Assembly (NCBI GenBank): GCA_947462875.1
Contig: CANHQJ010000024.1
Span: forward strand, 1-58,527
Direction: 5' to 3'
Source: Verrucomicrobiia bacterium
GTDB taxonomy: Bacteria > Verrucomicrobiota > Verrucomicrobiia > Verrucomicrobiales > Akkermansiaceae
DNA: 58,527 bases
The notes below the pieces were generated by a model, which had not been told where the DNA came from, did not search any database, and worked only from the letters and a program-made list of their open reading frames with translations. Each line of letters opens with the position of its first letter. Within the stretch, counting starts at the first letter, position 1. The position numbers were made by a program, and so were the translations under genes. Below are positions 43,781 through 53,279 of this stretch, piece after piece.

Positions 43781-45994
43781 TCATTTGCGGGTGACGGTTT
43801 CGCTGAGGTTGAGAATCACGTGGCAGACATCGGTCATGGCGGCAAGGCGGATGCGATCGAGTGTGGCATCGATCGCCGACGTGCCGATGGCTAACAGTTT
43901 TTCTGCGGCGGATGGATCGGCCTGGTATTGTGCCAGACGCTCCTGATAGATCTCCTTCAACACAGTGAGCTCCTTCGCTTCGGCGGAGCGGACGAGAACA
44001 AGCCGCACCGCGAGCGCCGTCTGTTTTTCCGGATCAACCGATTCCTGTTTCATGACCCGCTCGGCGAGTTTGCGCGCGGCCTCGAGGTAGGTGGGATCGT
44101 TCAGCGTGACGAGTGCCTGCAAGGGCGTGTTGGTGTTGCTGCGCTCGACCGAACAGATCTCGCGGTTCGGCGCATCGAACACCGCCATGGCCGGATGGAT
44201 CGCCGCGCGACGCCAGTAGGTGTAGAGGCTTTTTCGATAGAGATCCGGTCCGCTGGACGCCTGGTATGTTTCCGCATGACTGGGCGGCGCGCTGAGATCC
44301 TCCCACACGCCCGGCGGTTGATGCGGCATCACGCTGGGGCCACCGACCTTGCGTGTGAGCAAGCCACTGGCTGCGAGAGCTTGGTCGCGTATCGTTTCGG
44401 CAGGCAAACGGAACGAAGGACCACGGGCGAGCAGGCGATTTTCCGCATCATCCAGCTCGGTGCGGAAACGCGAATCCTGCCGATAGGTGGCGGAAAGGAC
44501 GATGTTGCGGATGAGGTGGTGCATGTCCCAACCGCTCTTGCGGAAATCCTCCGCCAGCCAATCGAGCAACTCCGGATGGCTGGGCATCTCGCCCTGAAGG
44601 CCGAAGTTGTCCGCCGTTTTCACCAGCCCCATGCCGAAAAACTGCTGCCAGATCCGATTCACGGTGACGCGGGCGAAAAGCGGATTCTCGGGCGCTATCA
44701 GCCATTTCGCCAGACCTAACCGATTTTGCGGATAACCCTCGAAGGGTGGCAGCATCCGTGGAGTGCGCGGCTCCACTTTTTCGCCGGGCTGATCGAACAG
44801 GCCTTTTTGCAACACGAATGTCTCGCGCGGTTTCTCGGCCATGATCATGGCGCGCGTTGCGGTGGCGGGATCATTTCCCACTTTGACAAAAGGAGCGGAT
44901 GCCATTTCCTTGCGGCCCTTTTCCCCCGGAGCGCCGACTTCCGCACTTGTGTTAAAAAACGCGTAAAACGAATAATACTCCTGGATGGAAACGGGATCGT
45001 ACTTGTGATCGTGGCAGCGACAGCAATCCATCGTGAGTCCGAGGAACAGCGTGCCAGCGGTGGCTGTCTTGTCGTTCGCATACATCACGCGGTATTCCTC
45101 GTCATTGATACCGCCCTCGATGCTGTAGCCGTGGTTGCGGTTGAAACCCGTAGCGATGAGTTGTTGTTGCGTGGGATTCTCCATCAGATCGCCCGCCAAC
45201 TGCTCGGTGACAAAACGATCGTAGGGCATGTTGCTGCGGAAAGCCTCGATCACCCAGTCGCGCCACGGCCACATGGTGCGGCGGTTGTCAAATTGATAGC
45301 CGTTGCTGTCGGCGTAGCGAGCGTTGTCCAGCCAGACCGCGGTCATGCGCTCGGCGTAATCGCTGCTCTTGAGCAAACGATCCACCACTTTCGCAGGGGC
45401 ATCGGCGGCGCTGTCTTCGAGGAAGGCCTTCGTTTCCTCCGGAGTGGGCGGCAGACCTGTGAGATCGAGAGTGACACGTCGCAGAAAAGCCGCGCGATCC
45501 GCCGCAGGAGCGGGCTGGATCTTCTTCGCCTCCAGTGCAGCGAGCACGAAGTTGTCCACCGGCGTGCGCGGCCAATCCTTCGCGGCGACCTGTGGTGGCG
45601 TGTGGTTCTTGACCGGTTCGAAGCTCCAGTGGTTGGTGTAAACCGCACCCTCCTTGACCCAGCGAATGAGAATGTCCTTTTGCTCCGCGGTGATCGGTTT
45701 TTTCGCCTTGGGCGGCGGCATCAGCTCCGTGCGATCCTCCGATAGAATGCGTTTGATGATCTCACTCGCATCGGGATCGCCCGGTATGATGGCAGGACCG
45801 CTATCGCCGCCCTTCAAGGCGGCATCGCGCTGGTCCAACCGCAGCCCGCCCTCGCGCTTGTTCGAGTCCTGCCCGTGACAGGCAAAGCATCGATCCGATA
45901 GAATGGGTCGCACATCCCGACCGAAGTCCAATGACTCCGCCGCCCGGCACGGTAGCCAGAAAGTGAGAGCAAGAAGTGAAGGCAGCCATTTCAT
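43781..45994 (-). CDS. PSD1 and planctomycete cytochrome c protein (DUF1549/DUF1553)
   Basis: 737 residues from ATG 45994, giving a signal peptide ending near CRAAE; the longer frame to 46201 runs through the inverted repeat and is rejected. A cytochrome-c-like CFACHG (36-41) precedes DUF1549 (PVDNFVLAALE; RRVTLDLTGLPPTPEE; CRCHDHKYDPVS, a second CxxCH) and DUF1553 (NRIWQQFFGMGLVKTADNFG; ERSNTNTPLQALVTLNDPTY). Its role is thought to be periplasmic heme-linked chemistry; the substrate is unknown. It is transcribed with the DUF1501 gene. Confidence 0.93.
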   Translation of the reverse strand: MKWLPSLLALTFWLPCRAAESLDFGRDVRPILSDRCFACHGQDSNKREGGLRLDQRDAALKGGDSGPAIIPGDPDASEIIKRILSEDRTELMPPPKAKKPITAEQKDILIRWVKEGAVYTNHWSFEPVKNHTPPQVAAKDWPRTPVDNFVLAALEAKKIQPAPAADRAAFLRRVTLDLTGLPPTPEETKAFLEDSAADAPAKVVDRLLKSSDYAERMTAVWLDNARYADSNGYQFDNRRTMWPWRDWVIEAFRSNMPYDRFVTEQLAGDLMENPTQQQLIATGFNRNHGYSIEGGINDEEYRVMYANDKTATAGTLFLGLTMDCCRCHDHKYDPVSIQEYYSFYAFFNTSAEVGAPGEKGRKEMASAPFVKVGNDPATATRAMIMAEKPRETFVLQKGLFDQPGEKVEPRTPRMLPPFEGYPQNRLGLAKWLIAPENPLFARVTVNRIWQQFFGMGLVKTADNFGLQGEMPSHPELLDWLAEDFRKSGWDMHHLIRNIVLSATYRQDSRFRTELDDAENRLLARGPSFRLPAETIRDQALAASGLLTRKVGGPSVMPHQPPGVWEDLSAPPSHAETYQASSGPDLYRKSLYTYWRRAAIHPAMAVFDAPNREICSVERSNTNTPLQALVTLNDPTYLEAARKLAERVMKQESVDPEKQTALAVRLVLVRSAEAKELTVLKEIYQERLAQYQADPSAAEKLLAIGTSAIDATLDRIRLAAMTDVCHVILNLSETVTRK

Positions 45995-46092
45995 AAGAAT
46001 CGAACAAAGTGAGCGCAGGGCAGCGTAGCAGGGATCTTTCCCTCGCGCAATGAGTATCCATGGAGCAGCGAACTGCCCAGATGGTTTCGGAT

Positions 46093-46295
46093 AGGGGCAA
46101 AGCCCCGTTGCCATACCAGCCTGGGGCATCGCCCCAGGTCCCGGAGAGACAGAGCCCAAGGGCTGAAAGCCCGATCCATCGCGTGATCGTTTTTTGGCCA
46201 TACGACTGAGATCGGGCCTTCAGCCCTCGATGGGTTGTGGGGATGGGGTCCTGGGGCGATGCCCCAGGCTGGCATGGGAACGCGCCGTTGGCGCT
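46093..46295. repeat. Long inverted repeat with arms of about 90 bases (REP/MITE-like)
   Basis: The left arm (about 46093-46183) and the reverse complement of the right arm (about 46204-46295) share CCAGCCTGGGGCATCGCC, then a variable part, then AGGGCTGAA, and GCCCGATC. Each arm also has its own small hairpin (CCTGGGGC...GCCCCAGG). It fills the 321-base gap between the heme-protein gene and PSD1. No coding sequence of its own is seen, although minus-strand frames run through it. It could be a non-autonomous element or a transcription barrier. Confidence 0.8.
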
Positions 46296-46315
46296 TTAGA
46301 TGGCATCCTCCTCCC

Positions 46316-49258
46316 TTATTTTTCCAACGGATGCTCCTTGAGGAGATCTTCCGGTTTCCAGAAAATGGAGCGATCCTTGGTGGCGGCGCGGACTTTTTTC
46401 ACGGTTTCCGGCTTCACGACGGCAGCTTTGTTGCCCCAGGAGTTCCGGACATAGGTCAGAACGGCGGCGATTTCCTCATCCTTCAGAATGGAGCCGAAGG
46501 CGGTCATCGGCGGCACGCCTTTGTCCGGGTCATAGACTTTGCCGTTGACTTCGATTTTCCCATGCATGCCGTGGAGCACGATCTTGGCCATGCGCTCGTC
46601 GCTGCCGGTGACCCACGGCGTACCGATCAAGGTCGGGAAGGCGGGATCGAGACCTTTGCCGTTTTCCTGGTGGCAGGTGGCGCAGTGTGCCTCGCGGTGG
46701 AACACATCGGCACCGAGGATGTAGGCTTTTTCGTCCGCACCTTTCAAGTGACCCGGCACGGTGACCTTGCGTTTTTTCTCCGGACCATCGGCGATGGCAT
46801 TCGGCATCTTGCCTTTGGCGGGATCGGCAGGTCCCCAGAACTGCTTCACCATGGCGGCGGCCTTGCGGGCGTGGGGCTCGGGGGATTCGAGCATCGCGGC
46901 GAGGAGCGCTTCATCGCGCACGTGCTGGCGCTGGTGCCACCACAGGGCCTCTAACAAAGGATGGGCGTGTTCGGCTTTTTTCGGATCGAATTTTTTCATC
47001 CAAGCGCGCAGGGCGGGCTCGACTTCCGCCTTGGCGCGGCTATCGAGCTCCAGGCGCGCGCGCTCGCGCACACCATCGACGGGATGCTGGAGCAGATCGA
47101 GCAAGGCCGCGACGGGTTGGCCGTGAATGGCGATCGGTTTCTGCAGCGGGCGATCCTTGTAGATCATGCGGAAGATGCGGCCGTGTGTCTTGTCGCGTTT
47201 CGGATCGCGGATGTTGTGCTGCATGTGGCCGATGATGACGTTTTGCCAATCGGACACGTAGAGCGCGCCATCGGCACCGAATTCGGCATCGGTGGGGCGG
47301 AAGTTTTTGTCATCGCTGCGGAAAAAGTCAGGCGTCGGCTCGCCCCAGATCTCGCCTTGCTGGAAGGTCTGCTTGCCGGAGGTGTGGCCGTCGCGATGGA
47401 GATCATAACGCTTGATGCCGAGGTAGCCGATGGCATTGCAGATGAGGAAATCCTGCTGCACGTCATCGGGGAAATTCGTGCTGGAAACGACCGCATTGGC
47501 GGGCACGGGACGGACTTCCTTGTTGAGAAGGGGAAACATCTTGAAGCTGGTGCCATCGGGGCGGACCTGATAGGCGCGACCGCCGGTGCCGTCGGTGGCG
47601 AAGAGGTAGCCCCAGCGGTCGAAGCTGATGCCGTGCGGGTTCGGACTGTTTCCGGCGATGAACTGGATGGTGTGACGTTTCGGATCGAGGCGATACATGC
47701 CGGACGCGGTGGCGGCGAGCGATGGTCCCCAGGGATGCTCGTAGTTGTGCTGCAGGAAAATCCCGCTCTGCCAGTAGAGCCCGCCATCGGGACCGATGGT
47801 GAAATTGTTCGCCGCATGGTGGGTGTCTCCCGAGCCGGTGGCCTGGAGCAGGACGATGCGCAGGTCTGCCTTGTCATCGCCATCGGTGTCCTTTAGGAAA
47901 AAGATGTCGGGCTGGGAAACCACGATCACGCCGCCGCCCCAGAAGGCGAAGCCGAGCGGATTGTGGACCTTGGCGAACTCAATGGCTTTGTCGGCCACGC
48001 CGTCGCGGTTCTCATCGGGAAGGATCAGCAGGCTGTCACTCATTTCCTTGAGCGGCTCCCATTTCGGATAGGTGGACCAGCAGGCGGCCCAAAGACGGCC
48101 TTTGGTATCGGTCTGCAACTGCACGGGATTGGCGAGCGCGGGGTAGCGGGATTCATCGGCGAAGAGATTCACCGCGTAGCCCTCCGGCACATTGATTTTT
48201 TTCAGGCTTTCCTCGCCGCTGAGATAGTCCGTGGTGCCTTCCTTCGCGGCGCTGGAACTTTTGCTGCCGCCGCCGACATTGGAGATGACCTCGATGGGTT
48301 TCGGCACGTTCGAGTCGTCCACCTTGGTGTCCTTGCCCTGAGCGAGGGCGTGGATACGCTTGTCGCGGTTGGCGGTCATCACATCGAGCATGACCAACTC
48401 ATGAAGCAACACCTCCGCGTTGCTTTGGTTTTTCACGAACTTCAAACCGGCGCGGGTGCCCCAGATGTCGTTCTCATCGGTGGCGCGGAAACGGTTGTGC
48501 CAGTGCCAGTCCTTGTCGAGAACCGCCTTGCGCAGCGGTTCGATGGAGGGCGAGGCGGAAACGGATTTGCCGGTGAGCGCGGTGGCGATCACTTCGCCGA
48601 TCTGGCGGTTGCCTTCCGCGAGGAGATGGACGCCGTTCAGGGTCAGAGGTGTTTTTGCCTTCGCATAGCGTTGCTGCGAGGTGGTGAAAAGATCCACAAA
48701 CGCCACGCCCTTTTCCGTGGCGACCTGCTTGATGGCCTCGGTGTAAAGAGCGAGGTTCGCGTTATTGGCGGAGCCGTCGGGCAGAAGCGGGTCTTTCAGG
48801 TTCTCATGCGCGATGGGGGAAAACAGCACGATGCGCGGGGCGGACTCGCCATTGAATTTCGCGGCCTGGTATTTCGTCACCATGGCGGCGAGGTCGGCTT
48901 TGAATTTCGGCAGACCCGCCGCACCGGCGAAGGATTCGTTGTAACCGAAAAAGGCGAAGACAACATCCGCCTTGCAATGGGCGAGCATGTCATCGGGCGA
49001 GGGAACGCCCTTGGTGCGCGGGCGCGAGGTGATGGTATCGCCGGAGACGGCGAGATTGCGGAAGACCAGATTCTGCCCCGCGCTGTGGGCCTGGATGATA
49101 GCCTCGACCCAGCCGTCGTGCTGCATGCGGTCGGCAAGGGCGTTGCCCACGATGCCGACCGTGTCGTTTTTCTGCAAGGGAAGCTGGGCATTGAGATGAG
49201 AGGTAAGCGACAGGCCGAGGGCGAGCGCGAGGCGTGGTATGCGGATGGGTTTTTTCAT
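46316..49258 (-). CDS. PVC-type heme-binding CxxCH protein: SGNH + beta-propeller + cytochrome c
   Basis: 980 residues with a signal peptide (LALALGLSLTSHLNAQ). Domain 1 is an SGNH-like hydrolase (GIVGNALADRM, NLAVSGDTI, FAFFGYNESF, NGVHLLAEGN), although block I has Gly-Asn-Ala in place of Gly-Asp-Ser, so the nucleophile is missing. Domain 2 is the membrane-bound-dehydrogenase-type propeller (VPEGYAVNLFADE; GRLWAACWSTYPKWEP; WQSGIFLQHNYEHPWG; DWQNVIIGHMQHN). Domain 3 is a cytochrome c with HCATCHQENGKG (about residue 857) and an axial Met candidate in PPMTAFGSIL. It probably transfers electrons in sugar oxidation outside the cell; this is inference. Confidence 0.92.
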   Translation of the reverse strand: MKKPIRIPRLALALGLSLTSHLNAQLPLQKNDTVGIVGNALADRMQHDGWVEAIIQAHSAGQNLVFRNLAVSGDTITSRPRTKGVPSPDDMLAHCKADVVFAFFGYNESFAGAAGLPKFKADLAAMVTKYQAAKFNGESAPRIVLFSPIAHENLKDPLLPDGSANNANLALYTEAIKQVATEKGVAFVDLFTTSQQRYAKAKTPLTLNGVHLLAEGNRQIGEVIATALTGKSVSASPSIEPLRKAVLDKDWHWHNRFRATDENDIWGTRAGLKFVKNQSNAEVLLHELVMLDVMTANRDKRIHALAQGKDTKVDDSNVPKPIEVISNVGGGSKSSSAAKEGTTDYLSGEESLKKINVPEGYAVNLFADESRYPALANPVQLQTDTKGRLWAACWSTYPKWEPLKEMSDSLLILPDENRDGVADKAIEFAKVHNPLGFAFWGGGVIVVSQPDIFFLKDTDGDDKADLRIVLLQATGSGDTHHAANNFTIGPDGGLYWQSGIFLQHNYEHPWGPSLAATASGMYRLDPKRHTIQFIAGNSPNPHGISFDRWGYLFATDGTGGRAYQVRPDGTSFKMFPLLNKEVRPVPANAVVSSTNFPDDVQQDFLICNAIGYLGIKRYDLHRDGHTSGKQTFQQGEIWGEPTPDFFRSDDKNFRPTDAEFGADGALYVSDWQNVIIGHMQHNIRDPKRDKTHGRIFRMIYKDRPLQKPIAIHGQPVAALLDLLQHPVDGVRERARLELDSRAKAEVEPALRAWMKKFDPKKAEHAHPLLEALWWHQRQHVRDEALLAAMLESPEPHARKAAAMVKQFWGPADPAKGKMPNAIADGPEKKRKVTVPGHLKGADEKAYILGADVFHREAHCATCHQENGKGLDPAFPTLIGTPWVTGSDERMAKIVLHGMHGKIEVNGKVYDPDKGVPPMTAFGSILKDEEIAAVLTYVRNSWGNKAAVVKPETVKKVRAATKDRSIFWKPEDLLKEHPLEK

Positions 49259-49496
49259 GATGGGAATGGCAGGATTGTTACCGTCAAAATAAGGGCTATG
49301 TTTCTCCCTGACTAGCGAATTATGGAATTTTTGGCAGAAATCACGGCATCGTTGGCCGTTTACCGTGACCGGGGAATCATCCCTTTTCGCTACGACGCAT
49401 GCCGATGGATTTCGTTAGGCGTTTTCCCACGTGGAATTATGACTCGCCCCATCGGCCGCTTTTTGCTAACGATTCGGGGAATCAAACACTTTTCTT

Positions 49497-50477
49497 ATGC
49501 TGATACCATACTACTGGGCGGAATCGCGGATCCAATCGAAGTCACCGGGCAAACAAGTGACGGTGAAGCGTTGGGGGTGGTCGGACATCAGCCAGGAGGA
49601 CGCGCAGGCCCATGCGGAGAAGCGCGCGGCGGAGGCGCTGGAGCGGATCCGGAGTGGAGAAACTCTGCGGCGACGGGACAAGCTGGAGGTATATGGCACG
49701 GAGGACGGCGTGCCGATTCGCGAGGAGGTGGTGTCGCGGCACGGCAACATCGCGATCACGCGCAATAGCTATGGCGCGCTCTGTCTCAACACCCCGGATG
49801 TGTTTTTTGCCGATGTGGACGCGGCATGGGAGGGTGAGCTCAACGTGCCCTTGCGTGGTTGCCTGTTCATTCTCTTAGGCTCCATTGTATTGGGGATATG
49901 GCTGAAATCCGTGCCCATCGGCCTCGTGTGTTTTTCCGTGATTTTATGGCTGACCTTTCTCATCACCGGCTGGATCAACCGACGCCGCCGTCCGGCGGGT
50001 GAGGCCAAGGCGAAGGCGGACAACCTCGCGGCGATCCGCCATTTTTCCGCAACCCATCCGCAATGGCATCTGCGCGTGTATGAAACGCCTGCCGGCTACC
50101 GCATCATGGCGATGCATGATGTGTTTGATCCCCAGGGGCCAGTAGCCAAGGATGCCTTGGAAGCGTTGAACTCGGACAAGCGTTTCGCTCGCATGTGCGC
50201 GCTGCAATCGTGCTTCCGCGCACGCGTCAGCCCGAAGTTCTGGCGCATCGGCTACAAGCCCGAAGTGGCGTTGCCCAAATCGAAATGGCCCTACCCGCCG
50301 GAACAAGTGCAACGCCGCAAGACATGGGTCGCAGGCTATGAGAAGCTGGCGCCGCACTTCGCCTCCTGCCGGTTTCTGGAACGCCTCGGTAGCCACGAGA
50401 TACACCCCGAGGCACAGAAGGTGCGCGCGCTGCATGATGAACTCTGTCAGTCCGATTCCTCGCTACCACTGGCATGA
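49497..50477 (+). CDS. Conserved-looking membrane protein, function unknown
   Basis: 326 residues. A charged N-terminal part, two adjacent membrane segments (LFILLGSIVLGIWLKSVPIG and LVCFSVILWLTFLITGW), then a soluble domain with HPQWHLRVYETPAGYRIMAM, KRFARMCALQSCFRARVSPKFWRIG and a C-terminal helix. I recognise no named family. It ends 27 bases before the convergent ATPase gene's stop. The 238-base upstream gap shows no gene. Confidence 0.65.
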   Translation: MLIPYYWAESRIQSKSPGKQVTVKRWGWSDISQEDAQAHAEKRAAEALERIRSGETLRRRDKLEVYGTEDGVPIREEVVSRHGNIAITRNSYGALCLNTPDVFFADVDAAWEGELNVPLRGCLFILLGSIVLGIWLKSVPIGLVCFSVILWLTFLITGWINRRRRPAGEAKAKADNLAAIRHFSATHPQWHLRVYETPAGYRIMAMHDVFDPQGPVAKDALEALNSDKRFARMCALQSCFRARVSPKFWRIGYKPEVALPKSKWPYPPEQVQRRKTWVAGYEKLAPHFASCRFLERLGSHEIHPEAQKVRALHDELCQSDSSLPLA

Positions 50478-50504
50478 AGCGGATGTGGGATAACGGCATC
50501 CGCA

Positions 50505-53234
50505 TCACTCGAGAGGCACAACCCTGCCGCGATGGCGACCAAAACGAATCCACTTTTCCCACTCCACCGCCGCGAAGGACAACAGCGTGACGGCACCGAT
50601 GCGCAGCCATGCCCCGCCATCCAAGGGCGCGGAGTGGAAGAGATGGTGCATGAAAGGCGCGTAGGTAAACAGCAACTGCGCGGCAATCATGCCGGCAGCG
50701 CCTGCCAAGGCCCACGGATTGCTGAAAACGCCCACGTGGAGCAGCGAATGATTGAGAGAACGGCAGCTCATGAGATACGCCACCTCGACCATGACAATCA
50801 CATTCACCACGGCGGTGCGAGCGTTGGCGATGCTTTCGCCAGCGACGCCGGTTTCATAGAAATAAAGCCAGTAACCTCCCAGGATCATGATCAGGGAGAT
50901 GAGTCCGGTGCGCATGAACAGGGGGAAGGTGAGCAAGGGCATCTTCGGGTCGCGTGGCGGGCGTTCCATCAAATCCCCTTCTTTCGGTTCGAAGACCAAC
51001 ATCAATCCTAACAGCACGGCGGTTGCCATATTGACCCACAGCAATTGCACGGGCACCACAGGCAATACCAAGCCAGACAACATGGCCACCAGAATGATGG
51101 AGCCCTGTCCCACGTTGGTCGGCAGCGTCCAAACAATGAATTTTCTCAGGTTATCAAACACACCGCGCCCTTCTTCCACCGCGGCCTGGATTGTGGCGAA
51201 GTTGTCATCGGTCAGCACCATGTCCGCCGCTCCTTTGGCCACATCCGTGCCGGCAATCCCCATGGCGATGCCGATGTCGCTCTGTTTCAATGCGGGCGCG
51301 TCATTGACGCCATCACCCGTCATCGCGACGATATGCCCGTGCGCTTGCAGAGCGCGCACGAGACGCAGTTTCTGCTCCGGAGCCACACGGGCGAAAACAT
51401 CCACGCCATGCGCCAATCCGGGAAGATCCTCATCGCTCACGTTTTCCAATTCGCGCCCGGTCAACACCCGCGCTCCGTCATGATCGGCAATGCCCAGCTT
51501 TTCCGCGATCGCACGCGCGGTGATGGCGTGATCGCCCGTGATCATCTTGACCCGTATGCCCGCCCTGCGGCAATGCATCACGGCATCGATCGCCTCGCGA
51601 CGCGGCGGATCGATCATGGCCTGCAAGCCCAGAAAGGTAAGACCATCCTGCACGTGTTCGTGTTCCAATTCATCACCCTCATGAGAAGCATGCCGCCGCG
51701 CGAAACCAATCACGCGCATGCCCTGCGATGCCATGGATTCCAGCGTCAAGCGTATGGCATGCGGATCGATGGCCACCAGTGAGCCATCGGCGCCGAGCAT
51801 GTCCGTGCAACGATCGAGCAACCGCTCCACCGCGCCCACCTTGTATATCGTGCGCAGTCCCTTGATCGCATGCAAGGTGGCGCGATACATGTGCTCGGAC
51901 TCGAAGGGTATCATGTCGATGCGTGGTATTTCACGATGGACCGTCGTGTGAAACAGGCCCGCCTTCGCGCCCGCCACCAGCATGGCGGCCTCGGTAGGGT
52001 CGCCCTGTATCGTAGGGCGGCCGTGCTCGTCCTGAGCGAGCTGGGAATCATTGCACAAAATGCCGGCGATCAGACATTCGAGCAAGGCCGGATGTTGGGC
52101 CGGGTCAATGACGTCCCCCTGGAACGTCAGTTCGCCGCGGGGATCATAGCCACCGCCGCTGAGCTCATAGTCCCGCCCTCCGGCCAGGATACGCTGCACC
52201 GTCATCTGGTTCTCCGTAAGAGTGCCGGTCTTATCGGTGCAAACCACCGTTGTGCTGCCCAGAGTTTCCACCGCAGGCAGCTTGCGAATGATCGCCCCGC
52301 GCTTCGCCATGCGCGACACGCCAATGGCCAGCACGATCGTCACCGCGGCCGGCAGCCCTTCAGGAATGGCACCCACCGCCAGAGCCACTGCCGCCATGAA
52401 CATGTCCACCGCGGGTTCACCGCGCAGGATTCCGGACACAAAAGCCACACCCGCGAGTCCGAGAATCGCCCAGAGCAACAATTGGCTGAATGCAGCGATT
52501 TTTTTCGTCAACGGCGTCGAGATCTCCACCGCTCCGGCAATCAACGAGGCTATGCGCCCGGTTTCCGTTCGATCCCCCGTAGCCAGGACCACTCCCTCGG
52601 CCGTGCCATAGGTGACCGAGGTGCCCGCAAACGCCTGATTCTTCCGATCCGCCAACACGGCATCCGCTGGCAATTCCTCGACGATTTTGGATACGGCCAC
52701 ACTCTCGCCCGTGAGCGGTGATTCATCCACTTGCAGACTGTTGACCAGGAACAGCCGCAGGTCGGCAGGCACGCGGTCGCCACTTTGCAAGAGCACGACA
52801 TCGCCCGGCACCAACTGCGCCGAGGGCACGCGCTGGCGCACGCCCTCACGCCGCACCGTGGCCTCGGTCACCACCAACTGGCTCAGCGCCTCCACCGCTT
52901 TTTCCGCTTTCGATTCCTGGATGAACCCGATGATCGCATTCACCAGCACCACACCGAATATCACACAGGAATCCACCCATTCCTGCAAAAACGCCGTGAC
53001 GCCCGCCGCCAGCAGCAAGAGATACAAAAGCGGCTGGTGAAACTGTAGCAGAAAACGTTTCCACCCCGGTGTGCCACCCCGTGCCGTGACGACATTGGGC
53101 CCGTATTCCTCCTGACGCCGCAACACTTCCGCGGCGTCAAGACCACGATCACCGTCCGTGCGGAGCCGCTGCCAGATCTGTGACATCGCGAGATGATGCC
53201 ATGGCGGATGAGGTTCTGTTGGAGGTGTGTTCAT
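50505..53234 (-). CDS. Cation-translocating P-type ATPase (Ca2+/PacL-like)
   Basis: 909 residues. N-terminal cation-ATPase domain, actuator motif LTGESVAV, membrane motif AVGAIPEGLPAAVTI, phosphorylation site CTDKTGTLTENQMT (Asp about 333), nucleotide-binding domain and hinge TGDGVNDAPALKQSDIGIAMG are all present, followed by six C-terminal helices. PEGLP and the missing metal-binding CPC exclude heavy-metal pumps, so Ca2+, Na+ or similar is likely. It follows ldhA by 45 bases on the same strand, possibly co-transcribed. Confidence 0.92.
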   Translation of the reverse strand: MNTPPTEPHPPWHHLAMSQIWQRLRTDGDRGLDAAEVLRRQEEYGPNVVTARGGTPGWKRFLLQFHQPLLYLLLLAAGVTAFLQEWVDSCVIFGVVLVNAIIGFIQESKAEKAVEALSQLVVTEATVRREGVRQRVPSAQLVPGDVVLLQSGDRVPADLRLFLVNSLQVDESPLTGESVAVSKIVEELPADAVLADRKNQAFAGTSVTYGTAEGVVLATGDRTETGRIASLIAGAVEISTPLTKKIAAFSQLLLWAILGLAGVAFVSGILRGEPAVDMFMAAVALAVGAIPEGLPAAVTIVLAIGVSRMAKRGAIIRKLPAVETLGSTTVVCTDKTGTLTENQMTVQRILAGGRDYELSGGGYDPRGELTFQGDVIDPAQHPALLECLIAGILCNDSQLAQDEHGRPTIQGDPTEAAMLVAGAKAGLFHTTVHREIPRIDMIPFESEHMYRATLHAIKGLRTIYKVGAVERLLDRCTDMLGADGSLVAIDPHAIRLTLESMASQGMRVIGFARRHASHEGDELEHEHVQDGLTFLGLQAMIDPPRREAIDAVMHCRRAGIRVKMITGDHAITARAIAEKLGIADHDGARVLTGRELENVSDEDLPGLAHGVDVFARVAPEQKLRLVRALQAHGHIVAMTGDGVNDAPALKQSDIGIAMGIAGTDVAKGAADMVLTDDNFATIQAAVEEGRGVFDNLRKFIVWTLPTNVGQGSIILVAMLSGLVLPVVPVQLLWVNMATAVLLGLMLVFEPKEGDLMERPPRDPKMPLLTFPLFMRTGLISLIMILGGYWLYFYETGVAGESIANARTAVVNVIVMVEVAYLMSCRSLNHSLLHVGVFSNPWALAGAAGMIAAQLLFTYAPFMHHLFHSAPLDGGAWLRIGAVTLLSFAAVEWEKWIRFGRHRGRVVPLE

Positions 53235-53279
53235 GGAAAAAAACGTTGGGAAAATCGTTCTGAAAAAACATCACCATCA

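Noticed and set aside
47963-49315. 450-codon plus-strand frame opposite the PVC heme protein
   Set aside because: No family resemblance and fully antisense to a gene with clear domains.
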